In this document: positions 25,646-33,900 of the stretch, one piece after another
How positions within the stretch are numbered: the first letter of the stretch is position 1
How the letters are laid out: every line of letters starts with the position of its first letter
NCBI GenBank assembly: GCA_041395325.1
Contig: JAWLAT010000019.1
Coordinates: 30,058-94,057, forward strand
DNA from: JAWLAT01 sp041395325
GTDB lineage: Bacteria > Pseudomonadota > Gammaproteobacteria > Xanthomonadales > SZUA-5
Length of the DNA stretch: 64,000 bases
Direction of reading: 5' to 3'
Position numbers and translations under genes: made by a program
Notes under the pieces: generated by a model
What the model saw: the letters and a program-made list of their open reading frames with translations, nothing else
Told to the model about the DNA's origin: nothing
The model's database searches: none

Positions 25646-26311
25646 TTGATTCCCGTGATGACCATCGACGGCCCGAGCGGCTCCGGCAAGGGCACCGTGG
25701 CGTTCGCGGTGGCACAACGCCTGGGTTGGCATTTTCTCGACAGCGGGGCGCTCTATCGGGTCGTCGGGCTGCTCAGCCTGCGTCATCCCGAAGCGGCACC
25801 GGGCACATTGGCGCATGACGCCGAGATCCGCTTTCAAGCAGGGACCGATGGCGTGCCGGAAGCCTGGGTCAATGGTGAGAATGTGGCGCGTGCTATCCGC
25901 AGCGAGGCGGTCAGTCAGGCCGCGTCGAAGGTGGCTGCCGACCCGCAGGTTCGAGCGGAACTGGTCGAGCGTCAACGGGCGTTCCGGCAGTCGCCGGGGC
26001 TGGTGGCCGATGGGCGGGACATGGGCACAGTGATCTTCCCGGAGGCCGCGCTGAAGTTCTTTCTGACCGCCAGCGTCGAGGAGCGCGCCCGCAGGCGCCA
26101 TAAGCAGTTGATCGACAAAGGTGAAAGGGCTATCCTTGACGACCTTTTGCGGGATATCGCCGAGCGCGATCGAAGAGACCGGGAACGGGTCGTGGCGCCG
26201 CTCAAGCCGGCCGACGACGCCATACTGATCGATTCTACGGCGCTGTCGGTGGACGGCGTGATCGAGCAGGTGCTCGCCCACGCGCAGTCGACCGATCGCA
26301 CGCCACGCTGA
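25646..26311 (+). CDS. cmk: Cytidylate kinase
   Basis: A 221-residue kinase phosphorylating CMP and dCMP. It has the P-loop 'IDGPSGSGKGTVAFAVAQ', 'LDSGALYRVVGLL', the CMP-binding 'DGRDMGTVIFPEAALKFFL' and the LID region 'RARRRHKQL'. A TTG start at 25646 is preferred because GGAG lies ten bases upstream. In-frame GTG (25655) and ATG (25658) codons are also possible and would trim only four residues. The 98-base gap from aroA may hold a promoter. Order cmk-rpsA-ihfB is conserved in gammaproteobacteria. Confidence 0.95.
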   Translation: MIPVMTIDGPSGSGKGTVAFAVAQRLGWHFLDSGALYRVVGLLSLRHPEAAPGTLAHDAEIRFQAGTDGVPEAWVNGENVARAIRSEAVSQAASKVAADPQVRAELVERQRAFRQSPGLVADGRDMGTVIFPEAALKFFLTASVEERARRRHKQLIDKGERAILDDLLRDIAERDRRDRERVVAPLKPADDAILIDSTALSVDGVIEQVLAHAQSTDRTPR

Positions 26312-26340
26312 GTCGACGATCATCACGTAGAAGTGCCAGG

Positions 26341-26373
26341 ACCCTTGCGCCGTTGGGCGGTCAGGGGTTTTTT
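26341..26373 (+). terminator. Probable rho-independent terminator between cmk and rpsA
   Basis: An imperfect G+C-rich hairpin (5' arm ACCCTTGCGCC at 26341-26351, 3' arm GGGCGGTCAGGGG at 26355-26367) is followed by six Ts (26368-26373). It can end cmk transcription or attenuate into rpsA, whose own leader starts just downstream. Confidence 0.5.
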
Positions 26374-26451
26374 CATTAACCCGCATCGCTTGCGATGCGT
26401 AACTTGGGCGGGATCGTTGGTCTTTGCCACGAGTCCCTTTCTGGAATCAAC

Positions 26452-28131
26452 ATGACCGAAAGTTTTGCTGAACTGTTTGAAGAAAGTGAGAAGCTGAGCA
26501 ATCTCAAGCCGGGTGCCATCGTCACCGGCTACGTCGTCGAGATCAGGGCCGATACGGTCGTCATCAACGCTGGACTGAAGTCCGAGGGCATCGTGCCTAT
26601 CGAGCAGTTCAAGAGCGAAGATGGTGAACTGGAAGTGGCCGTCGGCGATGCGGTGGACGTCGCCCTGGATGCAATCGAAGACGGTTTCGGTGAAACACGT
26701 CTGTCGCGCGAGAAGGCCAAGCGCGCGATGGTGTGGGACGAGCTGGAAGAGGCTCACAAGAACAATGCCAATGTGACCGGTCGCATCAGCGGCAAGGTCA
26801 AGGGCGGCTTCACCGTCGACATTCGCGATATCCGCGCCTTCCTGCCGGGTTCGCTGGTCGACATTCGTCCGGTCCGCGATCCGGTTTATCTGGAAGGCAA
26901 GGACCTGGAGTTCAAGATCATCAAGCTCGACCGCAAGCGCAACAACGTGGTCGTGTCGCGCCGCGCCGTGGTCGAGAGCGAGTTCTCGGTCGAGCGCGAG
27001 CAGTTGCTGGAGCGCCTGAAGGAAGGTGCGGTGCTCAAGGGTGTGGTCAAGAACCTCACCGACTACGGCGCCTTCGTGGACCTGGGTGGCATCGACGGTC
27101 TGCTGCACATCACCGACATGGCGTGGAAGCGCGTCCGTCACCCGTCCGAAGTGGTCGAGGTGGGTCAGGAACTGGAAGTGCGCGTGCTGCGCTTCGACCG
27201 CGAGCGCAACCGCGTTTCGCTGGGCCTGAAGCAACTGGGCGATGATCCATGGGTGAACATCGGTCGTCGTTACCCGGCCACCACCCGTCTGTTCGGCAAG
27301 GTCAGCAACGTCACCGAGTACGGCTGCTTTGTCGAGCTGGAGCCGGGCGTCGAAGGCCTGGTGCACGTCTCCGAGATGGACTGGACCAACAAGAACGTCA
27401 ACCCGAGCAAGGTCGTTCAGATCGGCGACGAGGTCGAGGTCATGGTGCTCGACATCGACGAAGAGCGCCGCCGCATCTCGCTGGGCATGAAGCAGTGCAG
27501 CGCCAACCCGTGGGAAGCTTTCGCCGCCATCTTCAAGAAGGGCGATCGCGTCTCCGGCACGATCAAGTCGATCACCGACTTCGGCATCTTCGTGGGCCTG
27601 GACGGCGGCATCGACGGCCTCATCCACCTGTCCGACATCTCCTGGCAGGGCACCGGTGAGGAACTGGTCCGCAACTTCAAGAAGGGCGAGGAACTGGAAG
27701 CCGTCGTGCTGGCGGTCGATCCGGAGCGTGAGCGCATCTCCCTGGGCCTGAAGCAGATGGAGCAGGATCCGTTCGGTTCCTTCATGGCCAACAATCCGAA
27801 GGGCAGCGTCATTCGTGGCACCGTCCGTGAAGTCGACGCCCGCGGTGCGACGATCGATCTGGGTGAAGGCGTCGAGGGCTATCTGCGCGCCTCGGACATC
27901 GCCAAGGAGCGCATCGAAGACGCCACCGCTCACCTGAAGGTTGGCGAAGAGGTCGAGGCCAAGTTCATCGGTCTGGACCGTCGTGGCCGCACCCTGCAGC
28001 TGTCGATCCGCGCCAAGGAAGACGAGGAACTGCAGGAAGCGCTGGACGAGTACCACAGCACTGCCACCGCTGGCACTGCGACGCTGGGCTCGCTGCTGCG
28101 TGAGCAGCTGGAGCGTTCGCAGCAGTCGTGA
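26452..28131 (+). CDS. rpsA: 30S ribosomal protein S1
   Basis: A 559-residue RNA-binding protein that brings mRNA to the small subunit. Six S1 (OB-fold) repeats are visible. The first two are ribosome-anchoring and divergent. The last four carry the repeated 'V.KGV.KNLTDYGAFVDLGG.DGLLHI' type pattern (for example 'ITDFGIFVGLDGGIDGLIHL'), each ended by 'ERISLGLKQ' or a variant. The N-terminus 'MTESFAELFEESEKL' fixes the start at 26452. Codon use is strongly biased, as expected of a highly expressed gene. S1 commonly represses its own translation through the leader, which here is short and includes a hairpin region. Confidence 0.98.
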   Translation: MTESFAELFEESEKLSNLKPGAIVTGYVVEIRADTVVINAGLKSEGIVPIEQFKSEDGELEVAVGDAVDVALDAIEDGFGETRLSREKAKRAMVWDELEEAHKNNANVTGRISGKVKGGFTVDIRDIRAFLPGSLVDIRPVRDPVYLEGKDLEFKIIKLDRKRNNVVVSRRAVVESEFSVEREQLLERLKEGAVLKGVVKNLTDYGAFVDLGGIDGLLHITDMAWKRVRHPSEVVEVGQELEVRVLRFDRERNRVSLGLKQLGDDPWVNIGRRYPATTRLFGKVSNVTEYGCFVELEPGVEGLVHVSEMDWTNKNVNPSKVVQIGDEVEVMVLDIDEERRRISLGMKQCSANPWEAFAAIFKKGDRVSGTIKSITDFGIFVGLDGGIDGLIHLSDISWQGTGEELVRNFKKGEELEAVVLAVDPERERISLGLKQMEQDPFGSFMANNPKGSVIRGTVREVDARGATIDLGEGVEGYLRASDIAKERIEDATAHLKVGEEVEAKFIGLDRRGRTLQLSIRAKEDEELQEALDEYHSTATAGTATLGSLLREQLERSQQS

Positions 28132-28153
28132 TCGGCTGCTGTTGAAAGTCAGT

Positions 28154-28179
28154 GACATGGCCGCTTCGGCGGCCATGTC
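28154..28179 (+). other. UUCG-capped hairpin between rpsA and ihfB
   Basis: A perfect 11-bp stem (GACATGGCCGC / GCGGCCATGTC) closes on a TTCG loop. No T-run follows, so it is more likely a 3'-end stabilising or processing structure for the rpsA transcript than a strong terminator. Confidence 0.55.
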
Positions 28180-28241
28180 CACCAGCACCGCGGCAGTCTG
28201 ACTGGCCGCGGGTTCAAGGAATCGCAGCGGGGGGTGGGGCG

Positions 28242-28541
28242 ATGACCAAGTCCGAACTGATCGAGATCCTGGCCGACCGGCAGCGTCACCTGGGCCCGGC
28301 CGATGTCGAGATGGCTGTGCGTACGTTGCTGGAACAGATGTCCGAAGCCTTGTCGCGTGGGGATCGCATCGAGGTTCGCGGATTCGGTAGTTTCTGCCTG
28401 CACTATCGCCCGCCGCGCACCGGCCGCAATCCCAAAACCGGAACTGCGGTGGAGTTGCCGGGCAAGCACGTCCCGCATTTCAAGCCGGGCAAGGAGTTGC
28501 GCGAGCGCGTCAATCTTGGCGGCGACAGCGGGAGCGACTGA
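28242..28541 (+). CDS. ihfB: Integration host factor subunit beta
   Basis: A 99-residue DNA-bending protein that pairs with IhfA. It begins 'MTKSELIEILADRQRHL' and shows the DNA-minor-groove arm 'RNPKTGTAVELPGKHVPHF' and the C-terminal 'KPGKELRERVN'. The 30-codon longer frame upstream crosses the UUCG hairpin and is not conserved. IHF takes part in replication initiation, recombination and transcription. Its place after rpsA is the standard gammaproteobacterial order. lapA starts two bases after its stop. Confidence 0.97.
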   Translation: MTKSELIEILADRQRHLGPADVEMAVRTLLEQMSEALSRGDRIEVRGFGSFCLHYRPPRTGRNPKTGTAVELPGKHVPHFKPGKELRERVNLGGDSGSD

Positions 28542-28543
28542 TC

Positions 28544-28783
28544 ATGCTGCGCTGGGTCAAGCGCGTTTCGCTCTACGCCTGCCTGCTGCTGGTGGCGATC
28601 TTTGCGGCCGTTAACGGCCAAGCCGTCAAGGTCGACCTGCTGGCGGCCGAGTGGGAACTGTCCTTGGGCATCCTGCTGGTCCTGGTGCTGGTTGTCGGAA
28701 TGGCCTTGGGCATGCTGATTGGCAGCCTGCTGCGGGCACGGCGCGCCATGCGCCATGCGGCGGCCGGGTCCGAACTCACCTGA
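28544..28783 (+). CDS. lapA: LapA family (DUF1049) inner-membrane protein
   Basis: A 79-residue protein with two hydrophobic helices ('VSLYACLLLVAIFAAVNGQ' and 'LGILLVLVLVVGMALGMLIG') and a short basic tail, as in YciS/LapA. In E. coli LapA works with LapB in lipopolysaccharide assembly and control of LpxC. Here it sits two bases after ihfB and 18 bases before lapB. Confidence 0.85.
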   Translation: MLRWVKRVSLYACLLLVAIFAAVNGQAVKVDLLAAEWELSLGILLVLVLVVGMALGMLIGSLLRARRAMRHAAAGSELT

Positions 28784-28801
28784 GTCTCGGCACGAGCGCG
28801 C

Positions 28802-29968
28802 ATGGAGTGGATCCTGGTCGGATTGCTGTTGCCGGTTGCGGCAGCATCGGGCTATCTGGCCGGCCGTCGAGGCAGTGAGAAGACGCAGGGTCAGCGCGTC
28901 ACTCGCTTGTCCAGCAGCTATTTTCGTGGCCTGAACTTCCTGCTCAACGAGCAGCCCGACAAGGCCATCGAGGTCTTTCTGCAGATCGCCGAACCCGACA
29001 GCGACACGCTGGAGACCCAGCTGGCGCTGGGCAATCTGTTCCGTCGGCGTGGTGAGGTCGATCGCGCCATTCGCCTGCATCAGAATTTGTTTACCCGGCC
29101 GCTGCTGTCCGCTGAGCAGCGCTCGGTCGCGCTGGTTGAGCTGGGCGAGGACTACCTGCGCGCTGGTCTGCTGGACCGGGCAGAGGCGCTGTTCAAGGAG
29201 TTGCTGGCAGTCGAGGGTCACCAGGCCGTTGCCTTGCAGCAGCTGATCCAGATCTATCAGCAGGAGCAGGATTGGGACAGCGCGATTGCCGCCGCCGAGG
29301 AACTGCAGTCGCAGGGTGGGGCGTCGATGTCCGAACTGATTGCCCAGTTCCTTTGCGAACTGGCCGATCGAGCATTGATTGCCGGCGACCGACCGCGGGC
29401 CAGAGAATTGCTGGAAGACGCGCTGGACCGCCGGCGAGATTGTCTGCGGGCGCATTTGCAGCTGGGGCGGATCGAAATGTCCGAACAGCGCTGGCAGCCG
29501 GCCAGTCGGCATTTCGAAGCGGTGGCCCGCGCCGATGCCAATTTCATTTCCGAAGTCGTCGCACCGCTGACTCAGGCCCTGCTGGAACTGGGCGAGCCGC
29601 GTCGCGCCCGTCGCCTGCTGCTCGAGTTCATGGATCGAGAGCAGGGCTGTGCCTCGCTGATCTGTCTGGTCGAAATGGTGCAACTGGAGCAGGGACGACA
29701 CGACGCCATCGACTTGCTGGCCGAGCGCCTGCATGAGCGCCCATCCGTCCGTGGTGTGCGGCGCCTGCTGGAACTGAGCTTCCCGCCGGGCGAACGCGGC
29801 AACGAAAGCGTCGATCTGGTTCGCGACATTCTCGACAAGCTGCTCGCACGCGATGCCAGCTATCGCTGCAGCCATTGCGGCTTCCGTCCCAGGACGCTGC
29901 ACTGGCAGTGCCCAAGCTGCAAGCGCTGGGGAACGATCAAACCAGTGCACGGTCTGGTGGGCGACTGA
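28802..29968 (+). CDS. lapB: LapB (YciM), lipopolysaccharide assembly TPR protein
   Basis: A 388-residue protein with one N-terminal TM helix ('WILVGLLLPVAAASGYLAG'), a chain of TPR repeats ('YFRGLNFLLNEQPDKAIEVF', 'LALGNLFRRRGEVDRAIRLH' and others) and a C-terminal rubredoxin-type zinc knuckle with two CxxC pairs ('CSHCGFRP', 'CPSCKRWG'). LapB acts as the adaptor that directs FtsH to LpxC, balancing LPS against phospholipid. All expected parts are present. The downstream gene is an O-antigen initiating transferase, so the locus joins LPS control with O-antigen start. Confidence 0.93.
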   Translation: MEWILVGLLLPVAAASGYLAGRRGSEKTQGQRVTRLSSSYFRGLNFLLNEQPDKAIEVFLQIAEPDSDTLETQLALGNLFRRRGEVDRAIRLHQNLFTRPLLSAEQRSVALVELGEDYLRAGLLDRAEALFKELLAVEGHQAVALQQLIQIYQQEQDWDSAIAAAEELQSQGGASMSELIAQFLCELADRALIAGDRPRARELLEDALDRRRDCLRAHLQLGRIEMSEQRWQPASRHFEAVARADANFISEVVAPLTQALLELGEPRRARRLLLEFMDREQGCASLICLVEMVQLEQGRHDAIDLLAERLHERPSVRGVRRLLELSFPPGERGNESVDLVRDILDKLLARDASYRCSHCGFRPRTLHWQCPSCKRWGTIKPVHGLVGD

Positions 29969-29981
29969 AGGAAGCCCGTTG

Positions 29982-30986
29982 ATGGATATCCAGGTCTGGG
30001 TTGGCGCGTCGTCGCTGCTGGCCCTGTCGTCAATGGCTGGAACTGCGCTGGCCTGGCGCTATGCGTTGCACCGCCAATTGCTCGATCAGCCCGGTGGCCG
30101 ACGATTGCATGCACGGCCGACGGTCCGAGGTGCCGGCATCGCCGCCATGCTGGTTTTTCTGCTGGCCCTGCCCGCAGGCGCATCCTGGTTGGCCCTGCCG
30201 CCGGGATCCTGGCTGCCCTTGGCCATTGGGCTGCTGGCCCTGGTGGTGGTCGGCTATGCCGATGATCATGCCTCGGTGTCTGCGCGCTGGCGCCTGCTGG
30301 TGCAGGTGTTGGCCAGCGGGCTGCTGATCTGGAGCCTGCTCCCCGTTCCCTTGCCAACGGCGCTGGTCGCGCTGGCCGGGACAGTCTGGCTGGTCAATCT
30401 GTACAACTTCATCGATGGCAGTGACAGCTTCGCGGCTGCACACGCCATCGTCCTAGGTCTCGTGGTGGCCATCTGCGCATGGCAAATCGGGGATGTGTGG
30501 CTGGCTTGGCTGGGGCTGGCGCTCGCCTCGGTGCTGCTGGGCTTCCTGCCCTTCAACTGGCCACCGGCGCGTGCCTTCATGGGGGACGTGGCCAGCGGTC
30601 CTATCGGTTATCTGGCGGCCATGTTGTTGCTGCTGGGCTGGCGCGAAGGCAGTGTCGACCCCCTGTTACCGCTGGCACTGCTGTCGGGCTTGATTACCGA
30701 TGCGACGTTGACTCTGTTGTTGCGAATTGGCGCTGGTCGTCGCTGGTATCGGCCACACCGGACCCATCTGTACCAATGGCTGCGCCGCTGCGGCCTGTCG
30801 GCCTTGCAAGTTTGTGGTCTGTATCTGGTCTGGGCATTGCTCGCCACACTATGCCTGTGGCTTTGGCCGGTACAATGGGGCGCCGCGCCCGTGGCATTTG
30901 CGCTGATCTACGGGTCTGCCGCCCTGCTCTGGTGGCGGGTGCGCCGCAATCTTCTGCAAGGACGACGTCGGAATTGCTTGGCATGA
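29982..30986 (+). CDS. WbpL/WecA-like polyprenyl-phosphate sugar-1-phosphate transferase
   Basis: A 334-residue integral membrane enzyme (about ten helices) of the MraY/WecA/TagO family. It shows the Mg-binding DD in 'GYADDHASVSAR', the 'NLYNFIDGSDSFA' loop, 'FLPFNWPPARAFMGDVASG' and the cytoplasmic 'HRTHLYQWL' loop. Such enzymes start O-antigen by loading a HexNAc-type sugar-1-phosphate on undecaprenyl phosphate. The usual 'MGDVGS' reads 'MGDVAS', and 'DG.DGL' reads 'DGSDSF', both close to WbpL-type proteins. The start is 29982; the longer frame overlaps lapB. It overlaps the next gene by four bases. Confidence 0.82.
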   Translation: MDIQVWVGASSLLALSSMAGTALAWRYALHRQLLDQPGGRRLHARPTVRGAGIAAMLVFLLALPAGASWLALPPGSWLPLAIGLLALVVVGYADDHASVSARWRLLVQVLASGLLIWSLLPVPLPTALVALAGTVWLVNLYNFIDGSDSFAAAHAIVLGLVVAICAWQIGDVWLAWLGLALASVLLGFLPFNWPPARAFMGDVASGPIGYLAAMLLLLGWREGSVDPLLPLALLSGLITDATLTLLLRIGAGRRWYRPHRTHLYQWLRRCGLSALQVCGLYLVWALLATLCLWLWPVQWGAAPVAFALIYGSAALLWWRVRRNLLQGRRRNCLA

Positions 30987-32872
30987 ATTTCAGAATGCTC
31001 ATTGGCCTGATTCATCCCAGACTGGCCGTGGTTGGCCACGATCTGACGATGGTCTGGTTGGCCTGGCTGGCTGCCAAGGGCCTGCGCTTGAGCCTGTTCG
31101 ACGAAAGCCACATCACGCTATGGAGCGCGCCCGAACTGGTGATCGTACTGCTGGTGCAAGCCAGCGTGTTCTGGTGGACCGGCCTGTATCGGGGTCTGTG
31201 GCGCTTTGCGAGTCTGCCGGATCTGCTCAATATCCTGCGTGCCGCCCTGTTGGGTGCGCTGGCCATTGGACTGGGGCTGTTCCTCTACGATCGACTGGCC
31301 AATGTCCCGCGTTCGGTCTTGCTGGCCTATCCGGTGCTGCTGACATTGCTGCTGGGCGCGCCGCGCTTGCTCTATCGATTCTGGAAGGACTCGCGTCTGG
31401 ACATGACCGAGCGCGCTCAGCGTCGTCGCGTGCTGGTGCTGGGCGCCGGTCGTGCCGGCGAGATGCTGGTGCGCGATCTGCTCCGAGCCGGTCAGTACTT
31501 GCCGGTGGGCTTCCTGGATGACAACAAGCGGCTGCGCGGCGCGCGGTTGCACGGGATCAGCGTGCTGGGCAATCTCGATCAGCTGCGAACGCTGGCGCGC
31601 GAAGTGGCTGCCGAAATGTTGCTGATCGCCATGCCATCGGCCAGCAGCGCGCAGATGCGGCGAGTAGTGGAGTTGTGCGAGGCCAGCGAACTGCCGTTTC
31701 GAACGGTGCCGCGACTGCAGGATGTGGTGTCCGGAAAGGCTGCCTTCAACGAGCTGAAGGAAGTCGCCATCGACGATCTGCTCGGGCGCGAGCCCGTCCA
31801 ACTGGATTGGACGGCGATTCGGCAGGGCTTGAGCGGCCGACGGGTGCTCGTCACTGGCGGCGGTGGATCGATTGGTTCGGAGCTATGTCGGCAGGTGGCC
31901 AGATTGGGTGCCAGTGCGCTGTGTGTGTATGAGCAGTGCGAGCACAACCTCTACCAGATCACCCGTGAGCTGTCGGCCGAGTACCCGGAACTGGAGCTCG
32001 AGGCCGTACTGGGTGATGTCACCGATGCAGTGGCCTGCGCCACCGTGCTGGCGCGCTTCCGCCCACAGCTGGTGTTCCATGCCGCCGCCTACAAGCACGT
32101 ACCCATGCTGCAACGGCAGTTGCGGGAGGCCTTTCGCAACAACGTGCTGGGTACGCAGACCATCGCCCAGGCCTGTGATCGTGCCGGGGTCGAGACTTTC
32201 CTGCTGATCTCCACCGACAAGGCCGTCAATCCGGCCAACATCATGGGGGCGACCAAACGGGTCGCAGAGCTGTACTGCCAGAACTTCGCTGCGCAGTCGA
32301 AGACGCGCTTTCTGACGGTGCGCTTCGGCAATGTGCTGGACTCGGCCGGCAGTGTGGTGCCGCTGTTCCGTGAACAGATTCGAGCGGGTGGTCCAGTCAC
32401 GGTGACCCACCCGGAGATTTCGCGTTATTTCATGACCATCCCCGAAGCCTGTCAGCTGATCCTGCAGGCCGCGGTACTGGGGGAGGGAGGCGAGATCTAC
32501 GCGCTGGACATGGGCGAGCCGGTGCAGATCCGCTACCTCGCCGAGCAGATGGTCCTGCTGGCCAACAAGGTGCCGGGTCAGGACATCCAGATCGTGTATA
32601 CGGGGCTGCGCGATGGCGAGAAGCTGTTCGAAGAGCTGTTTCACGAGCATGAGGCCTATCTGGAAACCGGCCACAGCAAGATTTTCCTGGCCCAGCACCG
32701 AGCCGAAGACTTTGAACAACTGCAGCGCTGGCTGACGCAGGCTGATCAAGCGGTTCGGCAGTACGACGAAGTGCGCCTGCAGTCCTTGCTGGAAACACTG
32801 GTGCCGGAGTTTGCTCACGCCGATGACAACGGCAAGGTGGTTCCATTCGATCGGGTTAGGGCTGGGACTTAG
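30983..32872 (+). CDS. WbpM/CapD-like UDP-GlcNAc 4,6-dehydratase, membrane-bound
   Basis: A 629-residue enzyme with four N-terminal TM helices, a first Rossmann fold ('VLVLGAGRAGEML', about residue 151), a CoA-binding-like middle and a C-terminal SDR domain ('VLVTGGGGSIGSELCRQVA'). The active-site region reads 'STDKAVNPANIMGATKRVAE', with Met replacing the usual SDR Tyr, as in WbpM and PglF. It makes the 4-keto-6-deoxy precursor of QuiNAc, FucNAc or bacillosamine. It starts within the stop of the transferase gene, so the two form a pair, as wbpL-wbpM do in Pseudomonas. The longer frame (from 30479) is an artefact overlapping that gene. Confidence 0.88.
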   Translation: MNFRMLIGLIHPRLAVVGHDLTMVWLAWLAAKGLRLSLFDESHITLWSAPELVIVLLVQASVFWWTGLYRGLWRFASLPDLLNILRAALLGALAIGLGLFLYDRLANVPRSVLLAYPVLLTLLLGAPRLLYRFWKDSRLDMTERAQRRRVLVLGAGRAGEMLVRDLLRAGQYLPVGFLDDNKRLRGARLHGISVLGNLDQLRTLAREVAAEMLLIAMPSASSAQMRRVVELCEASELPFRTVPRLQDVVSGKAAFNELKEVAIDDLLGREPVQLDWTAIRQGLSGRRVLVTGGGGSIGSELCRQVARLGASALCVYEQCEHNLYQITRELSAEYPELELEAVLGDVTDAVACATVLARFRPQLVFHAAAYKHVPMLQRQLREAFRNNVLGTQTIAQACDRAGVETFLLISTDKAVNPANIMGATKRVAELYCQNFAAQSKTRFLTVRFGNVLDSAGSVVPLFREQIRAGGPVTVTHPEISRYFMTIPEACQLILQAAVLGEGGEIYALDMGEPVQIRYLAEQMVLLANKVPGQDIQIVYTGLRDGEKLFEELFHEHEAYLETGHSKIFLAQHRAEDFEQLQRWLTQADQAVRQYDEVRLQSLLETLVPEFAHADDNGKVVPFDRVRAGT

Positions 32873-33020
32873 GCTTCTCGAGTCTCTGCGCATGGCGTTC
32901 GCAGGATGGGCGTGGTTGATGGTGGGACGACGCCACTTCGGCGGCGATGACTCGGATCCGTCACCCGAGCGGTGCGCCGATGCCGTACCCTTCGCCCCCT
33001 GATTTGTACAGGAGTTCTGG

Positions 33021-33899
33021 ATGCGCTTGCGCAAGGTCGTCTTTCCCGTGGCCGGACTGGGGACGCGCTTTCTGCCCGCCACCAAGGTGGTGCCGAAGGA
33101 ACTGTTGCCGATCGTCGATCGGCCCTTGATTCAGTGGGCGGTGGACGAGGCGGTGGCAGCCGGCGCCGAGCAGCTGGTGTTCGTGATCAATCGCAACAAG
33201 CGGGCGATTGCCGATCACTTCGACGTGGCCTACGAACTGGAAGACACGCTGGAGCGTCGAGCCAAGCACGAGTTGCTGCGGGTGGCCCGGGAGGTTCTGC
33301 CCTCGGGGGTGGAGACCGTCTATGTGGTGCAGCCACAGGCGCTGGGCCTGGGTCACGCCGTGCTGTGTGCACGCCAGGTGGTGGGTGACGAGCCCTTTGG
33401 CGTGATTCTGCCGGATGACTTCATCTATCACCCTGAGCGACCGGCGCTGGCTCAGATGGCCAGCCTGCAGGCCGACCTGGGCGGTGCCGTCATTGCCGTC
33501 GAGCCGGTCGACCCGGCCCTGACCTCACGCTACGGCATCATTGATGGCGACAAGCTCGATGAGCAGCTTTGGCGGCTGCGTGGGGTGGTGGAGAAGCCAG
33601 CGCCGGAGCAGGCACCCAGCCACTACGGCGTGGTCGGTCGCTACGTACTGCCCGGGCGGATCTTCGAGTTGCTGGCGCAGACTCAGCCCGGTGCCGGCGG
33701 CGAGATTCAGCTGACCGATGCCATCGCTGCGCTGATCGGCGAGGCGCCGGTTCACGGCTATCGTTTTGCCGGTCAGCGTTTCGACTGCGGCAGCAAGCTC
33801 GGCTTTGTCGAGGCCACCGTCGCGATGGCGCTGGCGGATCCGGAAACCCGCGATGGCCTGCGCGAGAGTCTGCAGCGCATGTTGAGCACCGAAGCCTGA
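33021..33899 (+). CDS. galU: UTP-glucose-1-phosphate uridylyltransferase
   Basis: A 292-residue nucleotidyltransferase making UDP-glucose for LPS core, exopolysaccharide and osmoprotectants. Motifs are 'VFPVAGLGTRFLPATKVVPK', 'ELLPIVDRPLIQWAVDEA', 'LPDDFIYHPERPALAQM' and 'EIQLTDAIAALI'. An AGGAG site sits before the ATG. The 148-base gap after the wbpM-like gene suggests its own promoter. It is one base from the next gene, so they are cotranscribed. Confidence 0.96.
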   Translation: MRLRKVVFPVAGLGTRFLPATKVVPKELLPIVDRPLIQWAVDEAVAAGAEQLVFVINRNKRAIADHFDVAYELEDTLERRAKHELLRVAREVLPSGVETVYVVQPQALGLGHAVLCARQVVGDEPFGVILPDDFIYHPERPALAQMASLQADLGGAVIAVEPVDPALTSRYGIIDGDKLDEQLWRLRGVVEKPAPEQAPSHYGVVGRYVLPGRIFELLAQTQPGAGGEIQLTDAIAALIGEAPVHGYRFAGQRFDCGSKLGFVEATVAMALADPETRDGLRESLQRMLSTEA

Positions 33900-33900
33900 G

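Noticed and set aside
26323..28188. 621-codon open frame on the reverse strand opposite rpsA
   Set aside because: It is the mirror of a highly biased, clearly conserved gene. Its translation has no recognisable family and no start or ribosome site of its own.
30479..30982. N-terminal extension of the WbpM-like frame
   Set aside because: It overlaps the WbpL-like gene in another frame. The family begins at the TM helix after 30983, and an ATGA junction marks the start.
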